Assembly: GCA_039930045.1 (NCBI GenBank)
Contig: JBDSQB010000017.1
Location: 124,001 to 188,000 of the forward strand
DNA length: 64,000 bases
Source: Chthoniobacterales bacterium
GTDB taxonomy: Bacteria; Verrucomicrobiota; Verrucomicrobiia; Chthoniobacterales; DASVRZ01
Direction: 5' to 3'
A program made the translations under genes and the position numbers. Every line of letters starts with the position of its first letter. Position 1 is the stretch's first letter. Shown here piece by piece: positions 9,370 through 18,399 of this stretch. The notes beneath the pieces are model-generated. The model was not told the DNA's origin. It was given only the letters and a program-made list of their open reading frames with translations, and did not search any database.

Positions 9370-10914
9370 CTAGCGTTCGCCGAGCACGAACAGAACGTGG
9401 GTTACATTGCCGCCTAGTTTGCGGGCATTCGGCCAATTTGTTGCGTCACTTCTCCTAACAATGAGATAGTTGCTGGGGGAGGCGGCAATTTCCGACTTCG
9501 ACTGGATGGTGTGAAGGCTCAAACCATGTGGCGCATAGAAGAGAAAGCTGCTGGCGGCGGGTAGTTGATCCGCCAGAAAAATCCGGGAGGAAGGCATGTA
9601 ACCCACCTCTACTTTTTTCCCGAAATCCTTCATCGTGCGCTGCCAGTCGTAGCGCGCCTTGGCGTCCAGCAAGTTGAATGCAAGTGGAATGGTAGACGCG
9701 GCGATAGTTAGGAGCGCGGCTCGGCTGTGACGGTAGAAAAGCGCGACCATCGCGGAGATGCAGAAGACAATGATGACGCCCAGCGAGAGCCACCAGATCG
9801 GCTGGAGCAGATTGAGCCATTCGCGGCCCGCAATGCGTCCGCAAAAGCCGAGACCCATAATGGCGAGCACGATGAGCAGCCCGACTCCTAACATTCGTAT
9901 GCGGCTGCTGGTTCGCTCCCAGATGATGCTGGAGAGCAGGGCGAAGATGGGACCGAGACACGCGCTGCTCGCGGGCCATTCGTCGGGTTTGGAAAAAAGC
10001 AAAACCCAACTCGTGCCGAGGACGAACAAACACCAGAGCACCGACTCGGCTGGCGTGAGTTCCTTGAGCCGCAGCACCTTGCGAATGCGGCAGAAAAACG
10101 GCGGCAGCATGACGATGGACCACGGGAAAAGCATCCAGAACACGCGGCCTGCATTCGCCGGAGCCCACGTGGGGAGCACGATCCAATGACTGTGAAAAAA
10201 GAGGATTAGCACGGCGAGAAAAAGTAGGTTGCAAGTGATCCACCACGGGAGTCGCAGTCGAATGCGTGCCTCACGAAAAAACGCAAACGGCGCCCAGACG
10301 CTGGCGATGCTGAGGATGGCAGCCGCCGGTTGGCCGAGGGCGAGCAGACCGCCCGCCGAGCACCAGTAGAGCAGGTGCCATTGCGGTCGGCTTTTTTGCT
10401 CCAGCATTCGGACCGCAGCGTAGAAGGAAAGCGTGAGCCAAAGGACAGTGAGAGCCGAGCCTCCGCCATCGCGACCGTGGAGAATCGTCCCGCTCATGGT
10501 CGCTGCGATGATCCCGGATGAAAGCGCGCGCCAGAAGCCACCGATGCGTTCCGCGATGAGGAAAACCAGCGCGACGACCAGCAGATTCGCGATGGCAAAA
10601 GGCAGACGCGCGGCGAGTTCGTTGACATTGAAAATCTGGAAACTTTCCGCCGTGATCCATTGCACCGGGCCGGCCTGGACGGGCTGATTCCACAACTGGC
10701 TGATCTGCGCGGGCCGTAAGCCGAGGGCGAGTTCGCGAGCGATGGCGGCGTTCATTCCGTCGCTGCCGTTGTTGATCGGACCCCAGCCGCAGGTGGCGAC
10801 GTGGAGGAGCGCGGCGAGCGCCAGCATGAAGAAAATCATCAGCCGCCGCTGGGGCGGAAGGGCGATGGGGCCCGCGGTGATCACTTCGAGCGTGGCGGCC
10901 GTGGGTTGGCTCAT
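9370..10914 (-). CDS. GT39/ArnT-like membrane glycosyltransferase, second copy
   Basis: A 514-residue polytopic protein. Following the first hydrophobic segment (about 25-45) is GPINNGSDGMNAAIARELA, a divergent form of the DE...AREM loop of ArnT/PMT-like transferases; the usual DE pair is reduced to SD. About ten further membrane segments follow, with a polar tail after about residue 420. It starts 3 nt after the thioesterase stop and precedes the other GT39-like gene by 8 nt, so the two may act on the same lipid-linked glycan. The weakened acidic motif makes catalytic activity less certain than for its neighbour. Confidence 0.68.
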   Translation of the reverse strand: MSQPTAATLEVITAGPIALPPQRRLMIFFMLALAALLHVATCGWGPINNGSDGMNAAIARELALGLRPAQISQLWNQPVQAGPVQWITAESFQIFNVNELAARLPFAIANLLVVALVFLIAERIGGFWRALSSGIIAATMSGTILHGRDGGGSALTVLWLTLSFYAAVRMLEQKSRPQWHLLYWCSAGGLLALGQPAAAILSIASVWAPFAFFREARIRLRLPWWITCNLLFLAVLILFFHSHWIVLPTWAPANAGRVFWMLFPWSIVMLPPFFCRIRKVLRLKELTPAESVLWCLFVLGTSWVLLFSKPDEWPASSACLGPIFALLSSIIWERTSSRIRMLGVGLLIVLAIMGLGFCGRIAGREWLNLLQPIWWLSLGVIIVFCISAMVALFYRHSRAALLTIAASTIPLAFNLLDAKARYDWQRTMKDFGKKVEVGYMPSSRIFLADQLPAASSFLFYAPHGLSLHTIQSKSEIAASPSNYLIVRRSDATNWPNARKLGGNVTHVLFVLGER

Positions 10915-10917
10915 GGA

Positions 10918-11361
10918 TCAGCGAAGGTGGGCGTATTTTTCCAGCCAGGCGACCGGCATTCGGAGAATTTTCGCGCCGGGCATGGTGATGAGGGCCAGCA
11001 TTTGGCGGCAGGTGACGATTATTTTTTCGTCGCTCAGCCGCACGATTTGGAAGCTGCACCAAAACCGGCTGCGTTCCATTTTTTCGAGGGTGCCGCGGAC
11101 TTCCAATTTATCGCCGAGGACGGCGGGCGAGCGGTAGTCGATCTCGGTGCGGACGACGACGGGAAATTCCTTCGACTCCGACATTGTGCGCAGGCTCATG
11201 CCCATTTTTTCCGCGAGATGCGTCCGGGCGGTTTCGATGAAGCGCAGGTAGGCGATGTTGTGGACGACGGCGGCGCAATCCGTGTCGAAAAACATGACCT
11301 CGATGGGAGTCGTCACGCTGGGTGTCGGGCTGGCTGGATCGGCTGGCTGGCTCACGCTCAC
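10918..11361 (-). CDS. YbgC-like acyl-CoA thioesterase (hotdog fold)
   Basis: A 147-residue 4-hydroxybenzoyl-CoA-thioesterase-type protein. The signature FFDTDCAAVVHNIAYLRFIETAR matches YbgC/4HBT enzymes; the second Asp of DTD is the expected catalytic residue. YbgC hydrolyses acyl-CoA or acyl-ACP and is often linked to envelope functions. No ATG lies before the hotdog domain, so a GTG start at 11361 (or 11355) is proposed. It heads the minus-strand run leading to nagA and is divergent from the GT2 gene, with about 66 nt between for promoters. Confidence 0.8.
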   Translation of the reverse strand: MSVSQPADPASPTPSVTTPIEVMFFDTDCAAVVHNIAYLRFIETARTHLAEKMGMSLRTMSESKEFPVVVRTEIDYRSPAVLGDKLEVRGTLEKMERSRFWCSFQIVRLSDEKIIVTCRQMLALITMPGAKILRMPVAWLEKYAHLR

Positions 11362-11427
11362 AATCTGAATCCGGGATTCGTTTCTGGCAATCTTTGTTCC
11401 GGGCTTGCCGGGTCGGGCGGGGCGTTT

Positions 11428-12372
11428 ATGCTCGTGAAAATGTCCTTCCTGGCTGTCATTATTCCGCTCTTCAATCATGCCGCCTACATCGGAGCTGCAT
11501 TGCAATCGGTGCAGGCGCAAACACAGCCCGCGCAACGCGTAATCGTAATCGACGATGGCTCGACCGATGACTCATTTGCCATCGCACAGGCGGCGGCCGC
11601 GTCCGGCACGGAGGTGTTGCGTCAGGAAAATCGCGGCGCGCACGCCACACTGAATCGCGGGATCGAAATGGCTGCCGATTGCGATCTGGTCGCGATTTTG
11701 AACTCCGACGATCTCTGGCATCCGGAGCGGCTGGCGCGTTGCCGGAAGGCGTTCGACATGCGACCAGAGTTGGATGCGGTTTGCACTGGCTTGCATTTGA
11801 TCGATCCGGTGGGCGCTCGTCTTGCCGACGATGCTCCGAAAATGCGGCGTCATCTCAAAGTCTGGAGCCTTGTGGAAAAGGAAAACGATCCGCTGCTTTC
11901 GCTGGCCGTTTCCAACTTCGCCAAGACCACTAGCAACCTCGTCGCGCGTCGCTCGTTTCTTCTCGCGCACCCATTTGGCGGCTACCGCTACGTGCACGAC
12001 TACCATTGCTTTCTACAGGCGGCGCTGCCGGGAAAAATGGGCGTCGTTGCCGGGGATTTGCTCGGTTATCGGGTGCATCAAACGAACACGATCAAAGCCG
12101 ATGGACGCCGCGCAGTCGTCGCCGAAACCGTCCAAATGCATCTCGATCTGATGGCGAGTCTCGCGCCGGAACTGGCTGCCTCCGCCGCGCTGCGCCAGCG
12201 GTTCCGGCTTTATCTGCAACGGCTTTTCGGCAATCACACCGACTTCCGGGGCGAGATATTTCTGCAAGTCATCGCCGATGCGATTGCGAAAAATCCCGAG
12301 CTTTTTGCCGTCTCGGCTTTGGGCGATTTCGAGGAATTCGAGGGCAAATCCGCACCGTTGCCATCTGCCTGA
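11428..12372 (+). CDS. family 2 glycosyltransferase
   Basis: A 314-residue soluble GT-A glycosyltransferase. The N-terminal Rossmann-like domain shows LAVIIPLFNHAAYI, VIDDGSTDDS (nucleotide-sugar binding) and the DxD-like ILNSDDLWHPERL (metal and diphosphate). Sequence after about residue 210 is less conserved. The ATG at 11428 has a G-rich stretch just upstream; a second in-frame ATG at 11440 is equally placed. The open frame runs farther upstream but is then antisense to the thioesterase and GT39 genes, so that part was not accepted. Substrate is unknown; a role in surface glycan assembly is likely. Confidence 0.85.
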   Translation: MLVKMSFLAVIIPLFNHAAYIGAALQSVQAQTQPAQRVIVIDDGSTDDSFAIAQAAAASGTEVLRQENRGAHATLNRGIEMAADCDLVAILNSDDLWHPERLARCRKAFDMRPELDAVCTGLHLIDPVGARLADDAPKMRRHLKVWSLVEKENDPLLSLAVSNFAKTTSNLVARRSFLLAHPFGGYRYVHDYHCFLQAALPGKMGVVAGDLLGYRVHQTNTIKADGRRAVVAETVQMHLDLMASLAPELAASAALRQRFRLYLQRLFGNHTDFRGEIFLQVIADAIAKNPELFAVSALGDFEEFEGKSAPLPSA

Positions 12373-12394
12373 GTCGAGAGGAACTCGCCTCTGG

Positions 12395-12703
12395 CTAAGG
12401 AAAACTCACCGTCGCGGGCTCAGTCTCGTAGGCGTGCATTTCCTCTTCTTCCTGCACTTCCTCCACCTCGCGAAAACGCGACATGGCAAAGCCCAGTTCT
12501 GTGTTCAGCCCGCGCACGACATCGGGCGGATTGTGTAATTCGACGAGCAGGACTCCGGTCGCAGTTTTGTGGCCCGGCGTGCGGCCATCGTAAATGTGCC
12601 TGATGTGATAATGCGTGTCGCGCACCGGCAGCGCGGCGTAATCCTGCGCCACTTCCGGCGAAAACCGATCATCGATACAAACGACTTCTGTGCCCACATT
12701 CAT
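12395..12703 (-). CDS. small hypothetical protein with acidic tail
   Basis: A 102-residue protein without membrane segments. The N-terminal 70 residues (VVCIDDRFSPE, YHIRHIYDG, GVLLVELHNPPD) suggest a small beta-barrel of the SH3-like kind seen in short phage and bacterial proteins. The C-terminus has a run of glutamates (EVEEVQEEEE). It lies between a convergent GT2 gene and the ROK kinase gene, on the same strand as the latter. I do not recognise a named family, and no function is proposed. Confidence 0.55.
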   Translation of the reverse strand: MNVGTEVVCIDDRFSPEVAQDYAALPVRDTHYHIRHIYDGRTPGHKTATGVLLVELHNPPDVVRGLNTELGFAMSRFREVEEVQEEEEMHAYETEPATVSFP

Positions 12704-12745
12704 AGTGCGTGACGTTTGCCCATCTCGGCGAAGATTTCAACCCAA

Positions 12746-13654
12746 TCAGGCCAGCAATAAAGCCGCGCCGAAAACGCCCGCGCTATCGCCGAGCGTCGGC
12801 TTCAAAATCGGCGTTTCCAGAGTCGGGTTAAAGACGTATCGCAGGATGTCCTCGCGCACGGTGTCGGTGTAGAGCAGGTCGAGATTTCCCACACCGCCGC
12901 CGATCACGACCGTGTCGGGATCGAGGATGTTGATGATCGCGCCGAGGCCTTTGGCGAAGTAATGTTTCAGCCGCTCGATGGTGGCGACCGCGTGCTCGTC
13001 CTGGCCCGTTTCCGCGAGACGCACAATCTCGGGAAGCTTGCGCGATTGGCCAGAAATCTCGGCGTAATAACGCTGCAACCCGGTTCCGGAAATGACCGTC
13101 TCCACGCAGCCATTTTGCCCGCAATAACACGGAGCGCCGCCGGGTTCGATCACATTGTGACCCCACTCGCCGCCGATGCCATGGCGACCGCCGAGGGCGT
13201 GTCCATTCACGATCACACCACCGCCCGCGCCGGTGCCGAGGATCATTCCAAAGACGCAATATTCACCCTTCGCCGCGCCCAAAGTCGCCTCGGCGAGAGC
13301 GAAACAATTTGCGTCATTCGCCATCCGAACCGGAATTCCCAACCGGTGGGAAATGTCGTCGCGCACCGGTCGCTGGTTAAGGCAAAGCGTGTTGGAATTT
13401 TTCAGCAATCCCGTCTTCGGATCGAGCACGCCGGGAGTGCCAATGCCAATCCCAGCCGGAGTCAGACCGCTGTCTTCGCGCATTAGATTCACCAGTTTTT
13501 CGATCTGTGAAAGGATGTGCTCGTAGCCTTCGCCAGCCTCGGTCGGAACCCGGAGCCGGCTGCTATGGTCGCTCGTATTGGCTGAATGCAGGATCGCGCC
13601 CTCGATCTTCGTGCCGCCGAGATCGATACCCCAGAGTGGTTGGTTTATGCCCAT
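12746..13654 (-). CDS. ROK family sugar kinase (glucokinase/fructokinase type)
   Basis: A 302-residue ROK protein that phosphorylates a hexose with ATP. Motifs are the N-terminal phosphate loop [34 protein letters not shown] with the catalytic Asp, LGTGAGGGV, and the ROK zinc site [20 protein letters not shown] with its Cys cluster. There is no helix-turn-helix, so it is a kinase and not a ROK repressor. ATG at 13654 overlaps the comM-like stop by 10 nt. Glucose, fructose and N-acetylated hexoses are all possible substrates; nagA elsewhere in the window makes an amino sugar conceivable. Confidence 0.9.
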   Translation of the reverse strand: MGINQPLWGIDLGGTKIEGAILHSANTSDHSSRLRVPTEAGEGYEHILSQIEKLVNLMREDSGLTPAGIGIGTPGVLDPKTGLLKNSNTLCLNQRPVRDDISHRLGIPVRMANDANCFALAEATLGAAKGEYCVFGMILGTGAGGGVIVNGHALGGRHGIGGEWGHNVIEPGGAPCYCGQNGCVETVISGTGLQRYYAEISGQSRKLPEIVRLAETGQDEHAVATIERLKHYFAKGLGAIINILDPDTVVIGGGVGNLDLLYTDTVREDILRYVFNPTLETPILKPTLGDSAGVFGAALLLA

Positions 13655-15177
13655 AAATTTCGGTCGAGTGTGCGATATTGGATCGCCTCGCTCAAGTGTT
13701 CGGTAGTGATGGATTCGCTCTCCGCAAGGTCGGCGATGGTGCGGGCGACTTTCAGGATTCGGTCGTAGGCGCGGGCGCTGAGATGGAGGCTGCTCATCGC
13801 CATTTTCAGGAGTTCGGTGGAATCCTCGCTGAGTGCGCAATGCGTTTTGATTTGGCGGGAACTCATCCGCGCATTGCACGTCGTCGAGCCGAGATAGCGC
13901 TTTTGCTGAATCGCCCGCGCAGATTCGACTCGCACTCGAATGTTTGCCGATGGCTCCGCCGTTTCCTGGCTGGCAAGTTCCTTAAACTCCACCGCCGGCA
14001 CTTCCACGTGAATGTCGATCCGATCCAGCAGCGGCCCGGAGATGCGCTGGCGGTAGCGCTCGACCTGGCCCGGAGCGCAGCGGCACGAGCGTTTGGGATC
14101 GCCAAAATAGCCGCACGGACAGGGGTTCATCGCCGCCACGAGCATGAACTCTGCAGGAAAAGTCATCGTCCCCGCAGCACGCGAGATGGAGACTTTTCCG
14201 TCCTCAAGCGGCTGGCGCATCACTTCCAAAGTCGAGCGTTTGAACTCCGGCAATTCATCCAGAAACAACACGCCATTGTGCGCCAGACTCACCTCGCCAG
14301 GCGTGATATTTGCCGAGCCACCGAGCAGGCCGACATCCGAAATCGTGTGATGCGGCGAGCGAAACGGACGCGTAGAGACGAAGTTGTGTTTCCCCTCCAG
14401 CAAGCCGCAAATGCTGTGAATCTTTGTCGTCTCGATTGCCTCCTCCAGCGTGAGCGACGGCATGATGCTCACGATCCGCTTGCTCAGCATCGACTTGCCC
14501 GATCCCGGCGGGCCGAGCATCAACAAATTATGGCCTCCCGCAGTCGCCACTTCGATGGCGCGCTTTACTTGCTGCTGACCCTTCACATCGGCAAAATCGT
14601 TTTCGTAAACCTCGTGATTCGCAAACACCGTCGCCAAATCCTGTGTCACCCGCTTCATCCCCGTGCCGTCTGTCAGAAACTCATAAAGCTGACGCAGATT
14701 CTGCACGCCATAGACCTCGATGTCCTCGACCACGGCGGCCTCCAGCGCATTCATTTCCGGAACGAACAAACGCCGTTTCCCCGCGCGTCGTGCCGCCAAT
14801 GCTATCGGCAAAATTCCCTTCACCGAACGCACCGCGCCAGTCAGCGCCAGTTCGCCGACAAACGTGCAGTCGTCCAGCTCCGGCGGCTCGCCTTCGCCTC
14901 CGCAAACCACGAGTCCAAGAGCAATCGGCAGATCGAAACTAGGGCCCTCTTTTTTGATGTCGGCGGGTGCGAGATTGATCGTCGTTCGATTCCGCGGCCA
15001 ATAGAATCCGCTGTTCGTGATCGCCGTCGTCACGCGATCCTTGCTCTCCTTCACCGCCGTGTCGGGCAGCCCCACGATGACAATGATCGGATCGCCCGAG
15101 CGCGCCACATTCACCTCGATCTCGACCTCCATCGCCTCCACGCCTTGCACGGCGGCTGAGTAAATTTTGGCGAGCAT
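13645..15177 (-). CDS. YifB/ComM-family Mg-chelatase-like AAA+ ATPase
   Basis: A 510-residue protein with the complete ComM layout: an N-terminal Lon-protease-like (ChlI) domain (about 20-150), a Walker A GPPGSGKS, a Walker [12 protein letters not shown], a four-cysteine patch [15 protein letters not shown], and a C-terminal helical lid. ComM is a hexameric helicase that promotes branch migration during natural transformation; non-competent bacteria also carry YifB homologues. ATG at 15177 is chosen for normal family length. It is divergent from the FAD oxidoreductase gene. Confidence 0.93.
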   Translation of the reverse strand: MLAKIYSAAVQGVEAMEVEIEVNVARSGDPIIVIVGLPDTAVKESKDRVTTAITNSGFYWPRNRTTINLAPADIKKEGPSFDLPIALGLVVCGGEGEPPELDDCTFVGELALTGAVRSVKGILPIALAARRAGKRRLFVPEMNALEAAVVEDIEVYGVQNLRQLYEFLTDGTGMKRVTQDLATVFANHEVYENDFADVKGQQQVKRAIEVATAGGHNLLMLGPPGSGKSMLSKRIVSIMPSLTLEEAIETTKIHSICGLLEGKHNFVSTRPFRSPHHTISDVGLLGGSANITPGEVSLAHNGVLFLDELPEFKRSTLEVMRQPLEDGKVSISRAAGTMTFPAEFMLVAAMNPCPCGYFGDPKRSCRCAPGQVERYRQRISGPLLDRIDIHVEVPAVEFKELASQETAEPSANIRVRVESARAIQQKRYLGSTTCNARMSSRQIKTHCALSEDSTELLKMAMSSLHLSARAYDRILKVARTIADLAESESITTEHLSEAIQYRTLDRNLWA

Positions 15178-15298
15178 CGCAGCGAATCTGCCAACCTCCC
15201 CCGCCACGGGCGATAAAAATCGAAGTCCGCGCAAAAAAGCTCACGCACGCGCCGATTACGCTCTTAGTCATGAGCCATTAGGATTTAAACATTCTCCC

Positions 15299-16357
15299 AT
15301 GCACACCCTCATCGTCGGCGCGGGTCTCGCCGGGCAACTCCTCGCCCGCGCCCTTCTTGAGCGCGGCGAACGAGTGACCCTCGCCCACGACCCTGCCATC
15401 GCCGGAGCCAGCCGAGTCGCCGCCTGGATGATCAACCCCGTTACCGGCATCCGCTTCGTCCCCTCGTGGCGCGTGGAAACATTCCTGCCGAGTTGCATCG
15501 CCCTCTACGAGACGCTCGCCGCCGACATCGGCCAGCCCATCTGGCATCCGCTACCCATCATCCGCCTCTTCCAGGGCGCTGACGAACTCCCGCGCTGGAA
15601 CAAAAAACGTCTCCAGCCCGAGGTTCGCGGCTACGTCGCCCAAGAATTTCCCGGCGCGCCGAAACAGAGCGGAGTCACATTCGACTCAGCACCCAATCTT
15701 GGCGGCATCGAATTCCACTCCGGCGGCTGGGCCGACCTTGCACCTTGGCTGCAACATCACCTCGCACATCCGCCGATGGGAATGGAAGTCGTCCCTGAAA
15801 AAATCACCCGCTCCGACATCGAAAAAAACGGCCTCACTTGGTGCGGACACGCCTTCGACCGCGTCATCTTCTGCACAGGCTACGAACCCTCTCACGCCTC
15901 CCACACCCCGCTCCCCTGGAAACCGGCCAAGGGCCAGCTCCTCACCGTTCGCATCCCCGGGCTTGAGTTGGATTCCATTCTCCTGCGCGGCATCTTCGTC
16001 ATCCCGCTCGGACTCGACCGCTACCGCGTCGGCGCCACCTACGAATGGGATGATCTCACCCCTGATTGCACTCCGGCTGGGATCGAGTTTCTCCGTCAAA
16101 AACTCGCCGCCCTCATCCCGCTGCCCTTCGAAATACTGGACGCGCAGACCGCCATCCGCCCCATCCTGCAAGACGCGCGTCCCGTCATTGGCATGGAACC
16201 CAACACCCCCTTCGGCATCTGCAACGGCTTCGGGTCCAAGGCCGCCCTGATGGCCCCGTGGGTCTGCGACCACTTCGCCGATCACCTCGTCGCAGGCACC
16301 CCGCTCGACTCCGAGCTGAGTCTGAGTCGGCTTGCCTTGCATCGTTCTTTTGACTAA
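15299..16357 (+). CDS. FAD-dependent oxidoreductase, DAO family
   Basis: A 352-residue flavoprotein. The N-terminus LIVGAGLAGQLLARALLERG is a Rossmann GxGxxG FAD-binding motif, and later blocks (VIFCTGYE, KGQLLTVRIPG, AIRPILQDARPVIG, GFGSKAALMAPW) follow the D-amino-acid oxidase/glycine oxidase/MnmC-C fold. Such enzymes oxidise amines or amino acids and pass electrons to oxygen. The ATG at 15299 places the GxGxxG motif at residue 7, as expected. It precedes a small membrane protein gene by 11 nt. Substrate cannot be told. Confidence 0.8.
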   Translation: MHTLIVGAGLAGQLLARALLERGERVTLAHDPAIAGASRVAAWMINPVTGIRFVPSWRVETFLPSCIALYETLAADIGQPIWHPLPIIRLFQGADELPRWNKKRLQPEVRGYVAQEFPGAPKQSGVTFDSAPNLGGIEFHSGGWADLAPWLQHHLAHPPMGMEVVPEKITRSDIEKNGLTWCGHAFDRVIFCTGYEPSHASHTPLPWKPAKGQLLTVRIPGLELDSILLRGIFVIPLGLDRYRVGATYEWDDLTPDCTPAGIEFLRQKLAALIPLPFEILDAQTAIRPILQDARPVIGMEPNTPFGICNGFGSKAALMAPWVCDHFADHLVAGTPLDSELSLSRLALHRSFD

Positions 16358-16368
16358 ACCCTTCGATT

Positions 16369-16563
16369 ATGAGCCAAGGTTCCACTGGTAATGTCATTGC
16401 AGCCGTCTGTAGTTTCTTCATTCCCGGCCTCGGCCAACTGGTGCAGGGAAGAGTATTGGCGGCAGTCATCCAATTTGTGCTCGCGGGCGTCCTCTGGTTT
16501 ATCCTGCTCGGCTGGCTGGTGCATCTTTGGTCCATCGTTGATGCCGCCCGCTGGAAACCCTAG
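16369..16563 (+). CDS. small two-helix membrane protein (TM2-like)
   Basis: A 64-residue protein made almost entirely of two hydrophobic segments (about 8-25 and 30-55) separated by the turn IPGLGQLVQGR, a pattern seen in TM2-like and similar short membrane proteins. It ends with VDAARW. It follows the FAD oxidoreductase gene closely on the same strand. Role unknown. Confidence 0.65.
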   Translation: MSQGSTGNVIAAVCSFFIPGLGQLVQGRVLAAVIQFVLAGVLWFILLGWLVHLWSIVDAARWKP

Positions 16564-16571
16564 CTAAGACT

Positions 16572-17393
16572 TTAACTCCGAAGTGAATCAGCCGAGTGGC
16601 GGAGGATTTTGCGTTCGCGGCGCGTGAGGCTTTTCCAGCCTTGGCGGGTGATTTTTTCCAGAATCGGATCGACTTCCTGCACGATGAAAACGCGGTGGGC
16701 GAGGCGGTGCCAGCGTTGTTGTTGCTGGCGGCGTTCGTGGTGAAGGCGTTCCAGACGCGTGGGAAGTCCGTAGCCCAGCCAGCGGGCGTAAAGGTAGCCG
16801 ATCAAAAGAGCGGGCGGCAGGGTGATGAGCGAGCAATGCGGGATCCAGTCGGCGAGGATGGCGCAGGCGAGGACGGCGGGCAGCAGGCAGGTGAGGACGC
16901 GGAGGCGGACAATGAGGCGTCTGCGAAATAAGCGGGAGCGAAATTCGAGCAGCGGCATCATGGTTCCCAAGATGGCGAGCCAGCCGCAGACAGCGGGCCA
17001 GAGTCCCATCTGGCCATTGTCGGGTGGCCAGGCGAGTGAGAGCGCGCTGGACGGCAGAAGGGTGAGGAGGAAGGCTCCGGCGAGGCGGCGAGGGCCGAGG
17101 ATGGGCTCGAGTTCGCGGCCAATCAGAAAGAGCGGAATGAGGCTGGCGAGGAGCTGGCCGAGGGAGGAGGCGACGAGGGTGTGGGTGAGAAATTGCCAGA
17201 GGTAGCCGTGCCGAATGCCGTCGGAGCTGAGGGCGAGCCAGGCGGAAGCGGAACCGAGGCCAGTCTGGGCGAAAAAGAGTTCCTGCGAAGCGTGACAGGT
17301 GAGGAAGAAGGCAGTGAGCAGCGCGGTGAGGCTGATCGTCGGCGGAGTCCAGCGTTTGCGGGGCCCGGTCCGGCGGCTGTGTTTCAAGCGCAT
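16572..17393 (-). CDS. rhomboid-like membrane protein lacking the catalytic serine
   Basis: A 273-residue protein with about six membrane segments. The layout WQFLTHTLVASSLGQLL then LIGRELEPILGPRRL matches the rhomboid second and third helices (usual LWxFG-RELExxLG). Where active rhomboids have GASG the sequence reads WPAVCG, so no nucleophilic Ser is present, and the usual HxxxN helix is GQLLAS. A His at the start of a later helix (IPHCSLITL) may correspond to the retained catalytic His. The basic tail (about 210-273) is cytoplasmic. It is probably an inactive rhomboid-like protein; homology is inferred from pattern and not tested. Confidence 0.62.
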   Translation of the reverse strand: MRLKHSRRTGPRKRWTPPTISLTALLTAFFLTCHASQELFFAQTGLGSASAWLALSSDGIRHGYLWQFLTHTLVASSLGQLLASLIPLFLIGRELEPILGPRRLAGAFLLTLLPSSALSLAWPPDNGQMGLWPAVCGWLAILGTMMPLLEFRSRLFRRRLIVRLRVLTCLLPAVLACAILADWIPHCSLITLPPALLIGYLYARWLGYGLPTRLERLHHERRQQQQRWHRLAHRVFIVQEVDPILEKITRQGWKSLTRRERKILRHSADSLRS

Positions 17394-17493
17394 AAGGGAA
17401 TATGGAATGGAGAAATTGCGGTTTTGTCCAGTGGGGAATCCCGCCGGGGCGCTCCGGGAACGTCCTGATCTGCTGCTGAGGAAAAGGGATGGG

Positions 17494-18360
17494 TTATTTC
17501 GCCGGGGCGCAGACGCCGAGCTTCGTTTTGGCGATGGAGAACTCCACCGGCACGTCGAAGTCCACCTCACCGTCGAGTTCCACCGGCACCTCCTCCTCGC
17601 TGGTCACGCGCAGCGATGGCGTCTGGAAATAGTCCACGTCGGAGAGTTTGCTGAGGCCGCCGAAGAGGAGCGACTGGGTGTAGCGTACGATATCGAGGTA
17701 GCCGAGGTCGTGAAAAATGAGGACATCGAGGAGGCCGTCGTCGATCGCGGCATCGGAGAAAACGTGGAACGGCCCGCCGTAGTAACGCCCATTGCCGATG
17801 AGGACGAAGCAGCCGTTGCGCGTAGCGCCATCGGGGGTGTGGATCTCGAGTTTGGGCGGGATGCGCGCGGCGATTTGCGCTAGAGAAACGACGTAACTGA
17901 GCGGCCCGAAATGTTTGCGAAATTGCAGATCGGTCTCGCGCACGACCTGCGCATCGAGACCGACGCCGGCGAGCTGCACGAAATAACGATCGTTGGCCTT
18001 CGCGAGGTCGATGCGCTGGACGTGGCCATCGGTGATCACGCTCCAGCAGGCGGCGAGATCTTTCACCGGCAATCCCAGTTCTGCCGCGAGCACATTCATC
18101 GTCCCAACCGGGAGAATGCCGAGATTCACCCTGCTCTCGCCGATTCCATTGACGACCTCATTGATCGTCCCATCGCCGCCTGCCGCGACGACTGTTTTGT
18201 AACCCGACTGCGCCGCCTCCCGCGCGATCTTTTCCGCATCGCCGACGGCCGTGGTCAGGCGGATTTCGGCCCCGGCGGCGAGCTGCCCGATGCGCTCCAC
18301 AAAACGCGCCGCTTTCTCGCCTTTCGCGGCGGGATTCATGATGATCAGGGTGTCTTCCAT
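17494..18360 (-). CDS. diacylglycerol kinase family lipid kinase (YegS/DgkB-like)
   Basis: A 288-residue DAGK-catalytic-domain protein. IIMNPAAKG at the N-terminus, GGDGTINEVVNGI (nucleotide-binding GGDGT) and PVGTMNVLAAELG are diagnostic; the C-terminal beta-sandwich includes GNGRYYGGP and VELDGE. Members phosphorylate diacylglycerol, sphingoid or related lipids at the cytoplasmic face of the membrane. It is divergent from the AsmA-like gene, with 39 nt between starts. Confidence 0.9.
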   Translation of the reverse strand: MEDTLIIMNPAAKGEKAARFVERIGQLAAGAEIRLTTAVGDAEKIAREAAQSGYKTVVAAGGDGTINEVVNGIGESRVNLGILPVGTMNVLAAELGLPVKDLAACWSVITDGHVQRIDLAKANDRYFVQLAGVGLDAQVVRETDLQFRKHFGPLSYVVSLAQIAARIPPKLEIHTPDGATRNGCFVLIGNGRYYGGPFHVFSDAAIDDGLLDVLIFHDLGYLDIVRYTQSLLFGGLSKLSDVDYFQTPSLRVTSEEEVPVELDGEVDFDVPVEFSIAKTKLGVCAPAK

Positions 18361-18399
18361 TCTACTTCACTTTTGGTCGAGGTCGTTTAGCTTCACGTC

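Noticed and set aside
10801-11427. Upstream extension of the GT2 reading frame
   Set aside because: It is antisense to the GT39-like and thioesterase genes, with no glycosyltransferase similarity; the domain starts at about 11428.
13678-15159. 493-aa plus-strand frame opposite comM
   Set aside because: Arg/His-rich composition of a mirror frame; the minus strand has a full ComM-family protein.
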